This document shows positions 31,676 to 42,757 of a stretch of DNA of 64,000 nt, one piece after another; positions within the stretch are counted from its first letter, which is position 1; every line of letters begins with the position of its first letter. Source of the DNA: Undaria pinnatifida (taxonomy: Eukaryota > Sar > Phaeophyceae > Laminariales > Alariaceae); the NCBI GenBank assembly GCA_012845835.1, contig JABAKD010000009.1:9544330-9608329 (forward strand). The letters run 5' to 3'. The position numbers and the translations under genes are program-made. Below the pieces are notes generated by a model. That model made no database searches and was not told where the DNA came from. It saw only the letters and a list, made by a program, of their open reading frames with translations.

Positions 31676-32605
31676 CCGTTTGCTTCGACTTGACGTGCTT
31701 CGTTAGTTTGGTGGTGAATCTTACTGGTAGCTCCTGCGGTCGGCGACGAATCTCTTGTCGTTGCAAAAAATCGCAGCGGCACTTGGCAAGTTGATGCCGT
31801 CAATCAGGTAATTACGTGGTGTATCATACGGCTAAAGCCAAACAAAGGTGCGGCTGCAAAATAGCACGGCGGCAGTGTCGGCGCGGTACGTGACGTGGAA
31901 GGCATTGCGTTGCTATTTTCCGTGTAACCCGTCGTTGACAGGGTGAGAGTGGTTCGTTTCTATCCCCTTAGACAATAGGGGATGAACATTCGGCAGTGGT
32001 CAACGTACGCGGCTAGTGAACGCAGGCGTGGGTTATCACGATTTCTTATTTTTTTACAGTACACGGTGCTGCACGCGGTGTTGCCGTGCGTTGGAGTGCG
32101 GCTGGCGAGTGGTGGTGTTTCTCGCGCGCACGCCGGGCAGTTTAAGCGTAGGACGCCCAAACGAAGAAAAAAGTTTCGAACCGCATTGCGGTCTTGGGGC
32201 ATGCGCTTTCTTTCTCGTCTCTTTCTCGACGAATTATCGTCCAAGTAATCTTGAAGAATAATCCTCCAAGTTTATCGTCGTCTCGGGGTTTGCATGATCA
32301 AATATCTCGTCACAGATCCAACAATAAAACCGAAAACACTCGGAAAGCCAACGCACAATCTCTTCGCTATTAATTACGGTACTTCCCCCCAACTGCTACT
32401 GCTGCTGCGATGGGGCAATCCTCCCACTGCCTATTGCAATGTCTACACGCGACACCTCGAAGTGCTGTTTCATTAAAAACCAAACCTGGATCAACGCTTG
32501 CAATTCTCCACGTGCAATCCTTGTCGTATGCACGAAACGAAGAGCAACCTGTGCCTAGAGCACGACGTGGGCGAACTCTTGACAGTAGAAAAAAAAAACC
32601 GCGCC
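31676..32605. other. Intergenic region between convergent genes
   Basis: Lies between the kinase stop and the oxygenase stop, so it holds both 3' untranslated regions and polyadenylation sites. AATAAA-like hexamers occur, for example at 32322. I see no additional gene. The small ORFs at 31982-32261 lack support. Confidence 0.5.
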
Positions 32606-33777
32606 TTACAACGGTTTCATTCGTTTCCGCTGTCGTTCGTCGCCCGATTCCCCTTTCCCATCATCTTCCACCCCTCCACCCCCCTCTTGCCCCCCCCCCT
32701 CCCCTCCCTCTCCCCCCTTGTCCTCCTCCTCTTCTTCCTCCTCCTCTCCTTCCGGTACCGTCTCCAGCATCGTCCGCACTCCGACCCCCCCTTCACCCTC
32801 GCTGCTGTAATTATCACCGTCTTGATCATAATCTTCGTCCTCACTATCGCTCTCCCCACCCACCACGAGGTATTCGCCCATGACGTCAAAGCGGCTGCCT
32901 GGAGCGGCCGAGCTCAAGTACTTCACGAAACTTGCGATTCCGGCGTCGTCTCGCAGCACCAGGCTTAGCGTGTTCGACGCCGCGGACACGGAAACCAGCG
33001 ACCCGCCCTCGTCGGCCTTATAGACAGCAGCGTCGTTTTTTCCGCCGCCGTTGGCTTTCTCTTCAGGAGCGCTGCTGCTACTGCTGCTGGGTTCGCCTTG
33101 CTTAACACCTCTGCCGCCGCTGCCGCTACCACTACCGCCGCCGCCTTCGCTGCTACTGCCGCCATTCCCCTTCCCCTGCTGCGGTGGAACAGGCGTATCC
33201 TCCTTATCAGCGTCTTCGTCGTCGCCACCGAGATACGTCACGTAGCCCCCGACCTCGTCCTGCCTCCACGCCGCCTCCTTGTACGGCTCCCGATCGTCCA
33301 CGAAACACAACACCACATCCAGCACCATGTACTCCTCCTCCTCTTCCCCCCCCTCCTTCTTCTCCCCCCCCTCCCGCTTCTCCCCGCCCTCTTCCGCCTC
33401 GTGCTCCCCCGTGCCGTTTTCACCGTGGTGGCGACCCTTCCCACTCGAGTTCTCCTCTGTCCCCTTATTCGGCGACGCTGCACTTTTAACGGCGTTTTCG
33501 CGGTCTCTCCCACCGCCAGCACCGCCGCTTTTTGCGCCGCGTTTCAATTCCCAAGGCGCCCCAGGCGTTGCAAGGGTGTAGTCCAGCCCGGGGCGGAAGC
33601 GCCGGGCTTGCCGGCGCGAGCCGATCACCGGCGCATCTCCCAACATTTTCTGCAGGAAAGCCCTGAAAGCTTGACCCCGGAAGAGCTGCGTGTTTCACAA
33701 TCACGTGCGCATCGGAGGAGGCAAACGAGGATCCGCACGAAAGTAAAATGCATGTCATTATTTCTCCTATCCGCCTC

Positions 33778-33814
<37 letters not shown>

Positions 33815-36800
33815 ATATCTGCTTTGTCTATCTGCCTGCATGTCGGTCGGTTTGTACGCCTTTCTCCCTCTGTCAGCGTTTGCTGCGCTCGCAACGTGGT
33901 ACAGCGAAATGTTAGTCTCCCTGCTTCGGGCAAGTGCCGTTGCGGATGTGGCACTACTCTCCCATTTATCCTGGTCATCCCTTGGTCCACGCCTTGTGGT
34001 GCCATACAGACATGTCATTTTCAGCGACGAAGCCCGCCACAACAGGCATACAAGGAATTTCTCGAAGAAGTACCCGTACACTTTACACGTGCTTCACATC
34101 CATGCAACACACGCTATACAAGCAGTTCAAAGCGATGAAGGACAAGTAGCGCACCGGTGATGAATCAAAAACAAGTTAATTAACACACCGTGCTACACTT
34201 CAAAGATGAGATACACACGCGGAACTCTATATAACACTTCACAACCGTGAGCCAAATCAATTGTGTAGCGTGTGCTTTTACGGGGGACCCTAGTAAATAG
34301 GACCTACGGTGGAGACAAAAACCTATATTTTCATCTATTTTTACCAACAATATTTGGTCCTACTTACTATCGTCCTCCGTAAAAGGTTTCCACTTGGAAT
34401 GCGGTTGGCCTACAACACCAGGGGTATCGCAAGTTGAAAAAGGGGAACACACGCGTTCCTGTAGACGCGTGCCACGGTAGAGGTGCGCCACTTTTTTTCT
34501 AATACTACCCCTCACTTTACGGGGGTTAAGACATGTCCTTCTTAACCCCAAGAACTGATTTGGAGAAAAATAAAACCTGCTTTATCGCGGATGAAAAATC
34601 CCCATGGCCTAGGTATAAAACGAAAATAATCGTGCAAGAAAAAAAAAGAAGAGACCAATTTCCGAATATTTCGGATCAAGACACCCCGTGCTTCAGAGAC
34701 CGTTTCAGACGAAAAGTGCCACCTCTATCGAAGAAGGAGTCTTTGAGCTAACCAGGTACAGCATAGAAAACATCTCTTGAAAACCAGAAAAAAAATTACT
34801 TACCCACTAGACACCGTGCAAGTAACCAGGCAACCAACACCGTCCAGCCCAAAACGAGTTCATAGTTTAGACTATCGTGGACCGTGGCGCTCCTACCTTG
34901 TCTCTGAGTTGTCGGAGCAACGCGCCGATCTCGTCGTCTTCGGCCTCAGGTCCCTCACCTAGGCCAATCAAACATCGTGGCAACGAAGAACGCGCGTTAC
35001 GTATGCAGATGGGCGACGTCACTATCCTACGTAGTGTAGAATCAGTCACCATGTTGATACAACTATGTCATCGACCTCTGAAGCGGTGTTCTTTCGTGGG
35101 TTCGATCTGAGCCAAAGTAGTTTGCATCGCGAATGCTTTGAACCTCCGCGGGGGAAGAGCTGGGTGTTTGGAAGAACACACGTTTGAGGCGGATCTATGA
35201 GAGGGGCAGGAGGCAGTGGTGAACGCGACGTAGGATGAAAAACATGCGAGACACACACAGGATCCGATGGATAGGAAAATAGTATGTCTTTATGATCCCT
35301 GAGTTCGAGCTTGAACGAATTGAAACGGCGGAAGAAAACCATACAACACCAACCAAACAACCACCGCTACCACCACCAACACCACCAACACCACCAACAA
35401 CAACAACATCAATAGCGGGCAACCGAAAAATACACACGCTACCAGCGCATCGGCGCATGCTTAGAAGCGGAGCACATACTCCAGACCCCTCAAGAGTGAT
35501 CGTACCCGGGTCTGTGACGGAGAGGCGCAGCATTCGTTGTCGGTGCGGCGGGCCCGCCTTTCTCCACCCCCCTCGCACCCCCGCGTCGAAGGGCGACGCC
35601 TCCATGTACCCCAGGCCATCGGCGCGGTCGGAGGCGATCACGGCGTCGACTATTTTCTCGGCAATGTCGTCCTTAACCGTTGAGCGCGTGTAGAAAAATT
35701 AGCATCCGGGGGGACGGGCGGGGAACGGACAGAGAGAGCGACCCAGAGAGGGGAGGAGGGGAGAGAGGGGTCGCAAAAACGGTTTACTAGCGACTAAAAA
35801 AGTTGCCGGTATGTTTCTTGTGCAGGGCGGGTGGGGGAGAGAGGAAGAGAGGGAGGGAGGGAGGGAGGGGGGGAGAAAGGGAGGGAGGGAGGGGAGGATA
35901 GCTAACACAACGCAACCGTTAACGACAACAAAACATTAGGAATCTTTGTGCAAGCCCGAACTCATAGCAGCAAACCAAATGACGAGATAATAAACCGTAT
36001 CACCGACCCCTTCAGAACTGCACCCCGTGCTCTGGAGAACACAAAAATACTTGGAACATGTGGGGGAAAACACATTTACCAGGTAGTATTTTAAGGGTAA
36101 AACACTGCAAACCTGGAGAACTTTTCGAGACCGGTACGTGTAGCGAACCACAAACTTCATGTTTTTCACCGCAAAACGGTGTAACCGCTACGAAAGAAGG
36201 GCGCGTCAAGCGACCCCAAGGGGGGGGGAACACACGCAGGGACCAGCGACCTTCCTCAACTTTGCAGAGTCTCGATTGGGTACCTTCAGAAAGCGGTGGA
36301 GCTGGATGGTGGAACCGTTTTCGTTGAACGCAGCCGCACACTGGTCCGCCATAGACGGGGCGAGGTACTCGGGATTCACCCACTCGGCCAGCTCTTTCAA
36401 ACCCTGGAGGGGATCAGGGACAGGTATTGTAGGGTCACATTGAAAGCATCTAGGGTGTGCACGAAGGGGTTCACACAGCTGAGTTGCAACAGGAACAATA
36501 AAAAAAAACACACACACAGGGCAGCATCTTTGCACGAAAAAGCGAAAAACGGTACCTACCTGTACGGGCACGCGCAATTGGGGTACGTGGGCAGTTCGGG
36601 TACACAGCCATTTTCACAATCGGGGTGTTCCTGTTGCGGAAAAAAATCTAGAGAAACACCCCCCCCCTGTTATGCCGCACACTAATTCCGAGCAATGTCT
36701 ACAAACAAGCGGGTACAGGTCTAAGGGGCTAGCCTCTAGGGGGCTTCAGAGAGAAAATAATGACGGGACAAAACTGACAACTGCAGGATCAGCCACACGA

Positions 36801-39800
36801 AGCGAAACGGGCTGCTAGGTTAAGGTATGATCATGTTGATCACTTTAATGCTATGGGACTCCAACGCAAGGAGCTGCACGACACGCGCGTATTGATAGTA
36901 TTGACCATATATATCGTGTGCTGCGCATGCATACTATGGTAATGATCGCATTTCTTGTTTTGTCGCTATACTAGAATCAAGTCCCAAGACGATTAGGGCG
37001 ATGAACCCGTGCCCTCGTGCCACGTGCAAAAAACTACTCGTAGCCGACAACGGTAGCTCACAACCACGCCACACTTCGAGACCTCTTCAGCGCACCACGG
37101 GCTGTTCACCTTCGCTGCACAAGGTACACGCTAACTAGGAACACGCTGATCCTCACGCTGGCACCGTCGAAACCGTCGGTGAATGCGGCGCAATCAGCTC
37201 ACCTCAGAACCATCAAAATCGTCCGTGAATGCGGCACAATCAGAGCGGTCGTCGCCCGCCGACACCCCCCCGTCTCCCGCCGCGCTCTTCAGCTGCTCCA
37301 GGGTTGAAGTCGCTCCTGGTGTTTCGCCCTCGGAGTCAGAGCTTCCGTTGCCGTCGAGCGTGCGCTCGGGCCAATCCCCCATCTCTGACGGGAGAGCCGC
37401 GTGGAACCAGCCTGACACCGCAAGGCGCGGTTTGTGCTCGTTGTACACCTACCGCGCGTGTGGCGTTAGCACTTTAAAAACTGCAGCCATGTATCTGGGG
37501 ACATATTACTTGGGCTTAGGGTGGAGAAAAAATCGAACTAGCAAAAGGGCTCCCGTCAACTCCAACTTTCGGAGGAAGCTGGACCGCAACCGCACCGTGG
37601 ACGTGCTCTGTGTATCACGTCGGGATACGTTGCGGCTCAGCGGGTCTCTCCGCTCTGCAAAGCGGCGGCTCTTCACCAACTCGTGTACAGCGGTACTAGG
37701 CTTCACAAAAAAAAGAGAGTCGAAACTCTCACCAGACAAAGAAAACGTCCATCGGTTGTCTTACAACGCAACACCAAAATTCCCACCCTCAAGTTCTGTA
37801 GGGTTTGTGGATTCCGGTTAAGGGTATGAGAGTCTTACAGAACTTCCAGAAGTTTCGAATACGGGTATGAAAGTGATACAGAACTTCCAGAAGTTCCGGG
37901 TATTGTGGCACCGGCATACAGAACTCACAGAAGTTCCGGGCGGGTACAAAACATGCTGTACCCGTACCCCGGGTATTGTGGCACGGGTCTTACAGAACTT
38001 ACAGAAGTTCCGGGTACGGGTATGAAAGTCTTACAGAACTTCCAGAAGTTCCGGGTACGGGTATGAAAGTCCTACAAAACTTCCAGAAGTTCCGGGTATT
38101 GTGGCACGGGCGTACAGAACTTCCACAAGTTCCGGGAAGGTATAAACATGCTGTACCCGTACCCCGGGCCTTTGTGGCACCGGCGTACAAAACTTCCAGA
38201 AGTTCCGGGTACGGGTATGAGTGTCCTACAGAAGTTACAGAAGTTCTTGTCGGGTAATACCCGCGGTAAATACCCCGGGTATGGTTTTGTGTGGTTTTGT
38301 GTGCCCTACAGACAGAACGAAAATAGAAATTTCGGGTACGGGTAGGGTTGTACAGAACTCACAGAAGTCCCGGGTACGGATACGGGTAAATACCCGCCTC
38401 AAAAAGGGCAAACAAACAACAAACAAATTGACTGGACAAAAAAAGGCACAATTGTCAACGAATTTCCAATTACAGCGATTGGCATACTGCATACACGGAT
38501 GGACTCATAGGAAACCCCCGTGCGCGCGCCCCCCCCTTCGTTCCTTGTGACACCTGTTCCCTATTCCAGACACGCGTAGCACCCCTCCCCCCCCCCCGCC
38601 CAAGCACCCCCCCCCCCCTCTCGTCCCGTGGAACACCTGTTGGAACACCTGTTCCCTATCCAAGCTATGATCCAAGATATGTACGCGCACCTCTTGGACG
38701 TCGTGAAAGCTGACGCCCGGTTGAACGGCGAACAGTACCATCTGGTTCCACCTCGGCGGTATGGTCTTGCTCGGCGCATAGGCGGGTACTCCTGGCACGC
38801 CCTCCGTCTCGAGCGGGTACAGCTGCAGCCCACCACCGTCGGGCTTCTCGCCCGACCCCCAGTCTTTGTCCACGAGGTACAAGATGTACGACACCTATTC
38901 CGTTGCGTGATTATACGACATCTAAGTACATAGGCCATGGCATATAAACAACAGAATAGTCTAGGCTAATGCGCTTATTAAATAGTTACTATTGGTGTTA
39001 TTAATAGTCTACTTACTTAACCGTTTCACCACGACAAAAAAGTCCTACCCGAGATCCAACTAAAGAGTGGGGGGCTCCCAGTATCGCCGGTATGTGCCAG
39101 TCCAGTTTATCGGCACTAGTCAGGGCACCGGCCCTACTGGGAGTAGGGTTACCAATGAAAGTTACTAAGAGTTCCACGTGTGCCAAGCGATTACACCGGC
39201 ACTACAAAGAGCAGTGGCACTACTCAGCCGGCACTAATGTGAACCCCTCGCTGTAGTTTGTCCCCCAAAAAGTGCGTGCGGTTCTGAAAAGGTTAAGGGG
39301 GGCTCCTGCTTTCAGTCCCACACAAGAGGCGTCATTGCCGGTGTTGGATCTCTTGTGCTTGGTTCCAATTTTTAGCAGGCCGAACCAAATACTACAACAC
39401 ACCTGGTGTATACGAAAATACATACTCGCCAGCAACGGGATAACCCGACCAAGGCAGCTTACACCCGCACATATCATACATTCGACGCATTCGAAGAACA
39501 CCGACACCGACACCGACATATGCACCTACAACTACACCTGCAACAGTATGATACACCAGGCACAGCGGTGGTCGTCTCCCTATAGTCCCGGTATGTGAAA
39601 ACCGACAATACCCGCACTGTACCGGACACCGGCACTGGGTATAGTACCGACGCTGGTACTAATATAGCGGGTTCCAGTCGTACCAAGCGATTTCGCCGGC
39701 ACTATGGTACCGGCAGTAGGCACTGTTCAATCGGCAGATGCACGGAGACCCCCACTACCATGTCTCGTAAAGCAATACGTGTATACCTTCCTGGTCCCAA

Positions 39801-42258
39801 TGACATCATCGTGGCAGAGCAGGTGTCCCGTGTGGCCAAACGCGTTGGCCGAGAGGTCGATCTGCTCTCCGCTCAAAGGCCCGGACCCCGTGAGGGACTG
39901 AACTAGCCGCCGAAACTCCAAAGAATACAAGCCGTCCCGTATGGCGAAGAGGGAAGGGAGGAGGCGCTTCGATTCTTCCGGAAGGCCGTCCATGTTTGCC
40001 AGGTCACCGGTTTGGTACACCTGACAAGTTTTTTTAACGGTGTTTACATTGCGGGCAATCGGAAAATAACCCCTTCATTAGCGTCAACCTTAGCAAAGAT
40101 ATTCGACCGCTGAAAAAACTCGCTTAACTTAGGTACAAGGGCGTGAAGGACCGGACCGGGCAGCCGCACCGCTTGAGCTGTGCCACCACTTGCGTGCGCA
40201 CAAGACTGGGCAGGGTCGTTCTCAACGTCATTCGCAGGTCATGACAAGTACCAGCATGCGCAGTGAGTTACTAAGCTCTCTTCGTCGAGTTGACAAAGAG
40301 GCCGCACCGAGCCGGCCGGCCGAACAAGTTCGCTGAGGGCAATAGCTGAGACTTTTGAAGCGTTGGGCGTTGTAGGCGACGAGTTGGTGATAAATTTCAC
40401 TCCCTAAGGCACCGACACCTGATTGCGAGTCAGGCCGATTCCAGTGAGAAAACCTCGCGGGTGACCTTCACGGGGGGTTGCTGCTATAGTGAAGGTTCTG
40501 TGCCGGGCGGACGATTGTTTTGCGAGCCAACTGAAGTTCGGTGTCGTTAGGATCAACCCTCGTTGAATTTGGAAGAATACCGAAATTTCACCAAAAAAAA
40601 ACTGAAATACTGCATAGTACATATCGTTGGGATCGACCCTTATTTTATTTTTTTTAAAGTTTACCTGACGTCGGTGGCTGATATTATCTTCATAAAAGAT
40701 ATTTCGCATATATACCAGGGGGGTGCGATTTGGGGTGTCTAAGAGAACTAACAACCCAGATTATGTCATGATTGAAACCTCAAAAACTGGATCTAACTGG
40801 ATCTAATGCTGTACGATTATACCCGGTGTTCAGAAGTCAGAACGGTGGGTTTTGCTCTGTAGTAGAATACGCACGTACCATCAAGCGTCTCTTTGAGCAG
40901 CAGTGGAGATAACGACCCACTTTTTACAAAGATATATTGTTAACAGGACTTTATTAGACACAAGAAAGGAAAGCATCTCCAATGTTCAGTCTTCCTTCTC
41001 CTATGTCACGACTGACTAACTGCTGTGGTCGTGTCGAGCTCTTTACTGTTGTGTAGACGCGACACCTATTCCTGATTTTGTTTGCTGTAAGCAAATACGA
41101 AAGCGTGGGTGTTTTTTTTGCCCCTTGTGTGGGTACCAGTCCCTATTCCCTAGATTGTACCGCCTCCTTATCACTAAAATCCTTCAAGATCATCCTCTCA
41201 CTCCTCGAGGCAGACTCTGAGGTGTTCCCTCATCGTTGACCCTCGAGCGTGTGCGGTTGCGCACATGAACCACCTCGGTGTGTCTCCCCACCTCCACCAC
41301 AGAAAGAGAAAACCTGCGAAGGGACTACAGTTCCACACTTGAACGCTTTGTTTTTCGCCCTACGGACAACGGATCTCCGTGATACCAAGATGATCACGTC
41401 TTTATTGCGGGCGCTTCGAAAATAAGAAACCCCTCAGTTAGTGGACGATGCGTCGACTGCTGACGTTAATACTGCATGTATCCTTTCATAAACACATGAC
41501 GATGGGTGAGTCCCCTTCGTCGGATGTCAAAACGAAAGCCAGAGTCGTTTGTCGTGAGGTAGTCTATAGGATCAGAGCACTACGCGGAGCTGGTTCGTGG
41601 TCGACTACTACTACTGGTGGTGTTGCACCCGCGTAGAGCACACCCTAGGATAGCCGTGTACCCGTGTGGAGACAACCATTCGACGCCACACCACGACGCC
41701 GCCCGCAGGCCACAGGCCACCGCCCACAGCTTTGAGGTTCAGCATGACTGTCAGCCAGTATCATACCGGTAGCGGGAACAATCAGTACTGCTGTACGAAG
41801 GTACGAATCTACAGCAGCACAGCAGCAGTAACAACTGCAGTAGAACAACAGGAGTATGAATACCAGAAAGTCACCACCACAACTTTTGATTATTAATAGC
41901 CTACACCGACAAGTCCAGCATTATCTTTGCAGAGCGGGACGCTACCGCAGACAGTAAGCAACAGGCTTGCAGACTATGTACACCAGACCTACGTACAGCA
42001 TACCTTGAAAATGTCGGTCTCCTTGAGAGTGGCCTGCATGTTGGTCTTCAGCTCTTCGCATGCTGTGCGCAGCACGGCATCGTCCATGAGGTCGGGTATA
42101 ACCAGGTGTCGGTATGGCGTGGAAATCTTGTAGTCTCCCTGTAGCCGAGCCACCGCATCTGGCTCGAATAAGCTAGCTCGCAGCGGTTGCCGGGGAGCGG
42201 GGACTTCACTCGTGCCCTCACCATTCTCCTGACCCTTTTCAACACCGTTGTCGGCCAT
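32606..42258 (-). CDS. OGFOD1/Tpa1/Ofd1-type 2-oxoglutarate-Fe(II) oxygenase
   Basis: Eight minus-strand exons join with correct splice signals and phases: 42258-42004, 40020-39787, 38894-38691, 37448-37203, 36403-36284, 35671-35506, 34958-34897 and 33685-32606. The product is about 788 residues. By family it is a ribosomal uS12 prolyl hydroxylase linked to translation fidelity and oxygen sensing. Exon 1 starts MADNGVEKG and holds ISTPYRHLVIPDLMDD. Exon 2 has VYQTGDLANMDGLPEE and HLLCHDDVIGTRK, with iron ligands H155 and D157. Exon 3 has VSYILYLVDKDW and PGVSFHDVQE (H227). Exon 4 has KPRLAVSGWFH, whose R239 should bind 2-oxoglutarate. Exons 5-8 form the second, degenerate double-stranded beta helix, with NPEYLAP, KAGPPHRQRML, LFRGQAFRAFLQ and RPGLDYTLATPG. 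The protein exceeds the ~540 residues of human OGFOD1 mainly through Glu/Gly/Ser-rich inserts in exon 8. All ligand residues are present, so it should be active. Confidence 0.93.
33778..33814. repeat. (TGTC)n microsatellite
   Basis: About nine tetranucleotide copies within the last intron of the oxygenase gene. Confidence 0.9.
34463..34740 (-). mobile_element. MITE family M1, reversed copy
   Basis: Read on the minus strand it matches the copies at 22005-22419 and 51736-52010. One end reads GACGCGTGCCACGGTAGAGG. The other end keeps TTTCAGACGAAAAGTGCCAC but loses the outermost bases. It lies in intron 7 of the oxygenase gene. Confidence 0.6.
35342..35415. repeat. ACC/AAC-rich microsatellite
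   Basis: Interrupted CCACCAACA and CAACAACAA repeats in intron 6 of the oxygenase gene. Confidence 0.7.
35735..35905. repeat. G/A-rich simple repeat
   Basis: GGGAGGGAGGGAGGG runs (about 35850-35895) and GAGAGA stretches in intron 5 of the oxygenase gene. The Pro-rich ORF on the other strand is a composition artefact. Confidence 0.75.
37822..38392 (+). repeat. Minisatellite family P, array 1
   Basis: About ten copies of a ~40-bp unit centred on GAACTTCCAGAAGTTCCGGG, followed by TACGGGTATGAAAGTCTTACA or by TGTGGCACGGGCGTACA. The core is an inverted repeat: GAACTTC, 2 nt, GAAGTTC. The array lies in intron 3 of the oxygenase gene. The reverse complement of the units at 58.2-60.0 kb aligns over the full unit. 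Confidence 0.85.
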
Positions 42259-42757
42259 CGTGCGGTGTTGTAGGATTCAGGTTGGGTTGCCAGGTGTGAA
42301 CCACAAAAAGCGGTGCAATCAATTTCAAGTGTGCAAGGAGTTCCATAGGTCGGGTGAGGCGTTAGTACTAGCGGCGGAACAACCGAATCGAGCCGTTTCA
42401 GACGAAGCGCCAACATTCGCGACTATTAATAATCGCGACATCCCGACCCCCGACAATCGACGACAATCGACGTGCACACCGAAACATTGAGGCGTCGACA
42501 TTTCGAAACTTCAACAGTTATTGATGTGATGATCGTATATATCGAGGAAATTGACCCAATAGTCGAAATGTTTCGTGCCCAGAGTTATGATATCATCGAA
42601 GAGCTCAATCTCTTCACGACGCACGTATTGTATCAGCCACAAGTTTTTTCAACACCTCACTCGGTTGTGAGGTCGAGGATTTCGCCGACTCTCTCTCTTT
42701 TTTGCAAGCTGCGTGTGGTATCATACTTGGATTGCGCGCGTTTGCGTCTAAGCGAGA
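42259..42757. promoter_or_regulatory. Shared divergent promoter region
   Basis: The 499 bp between the ATG of the oxygenase gene (minus) and the ATG of the SAM-LRR gene (plus). Both promoters and 5' leaders must lie here if the start codons are right. It contains CTATTAATAATCG near 42423, a short GACAATCGACGACAATCGACG repeat near 42450 and AT-rich DNA near 42520-42560. No precise element can be assigned. Confidence 0.5.

Noticed and set aside
33778..33814. Telomere-like repeat
   Set aside because: TGTC is a simple tetranucleotide microsatellite, unlike TTAGGG-type telomeres, and it lies within an intron.
33098..34138. 346-residue plus-strand ORF opposite the oxygenase last exon
   Set aside because: The minus strand carries conserved Ofd1/OGFOD1 motifs and correct splice joins; the plus frame is low complexity.
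37838..38390. Heat-shock elements (GAAnnTTC arrays) in the minisatellite
   Set aside because: The spacing between GAA and TTC is one base short of the consensus, so the palindrome is not a proper heat-shock element.
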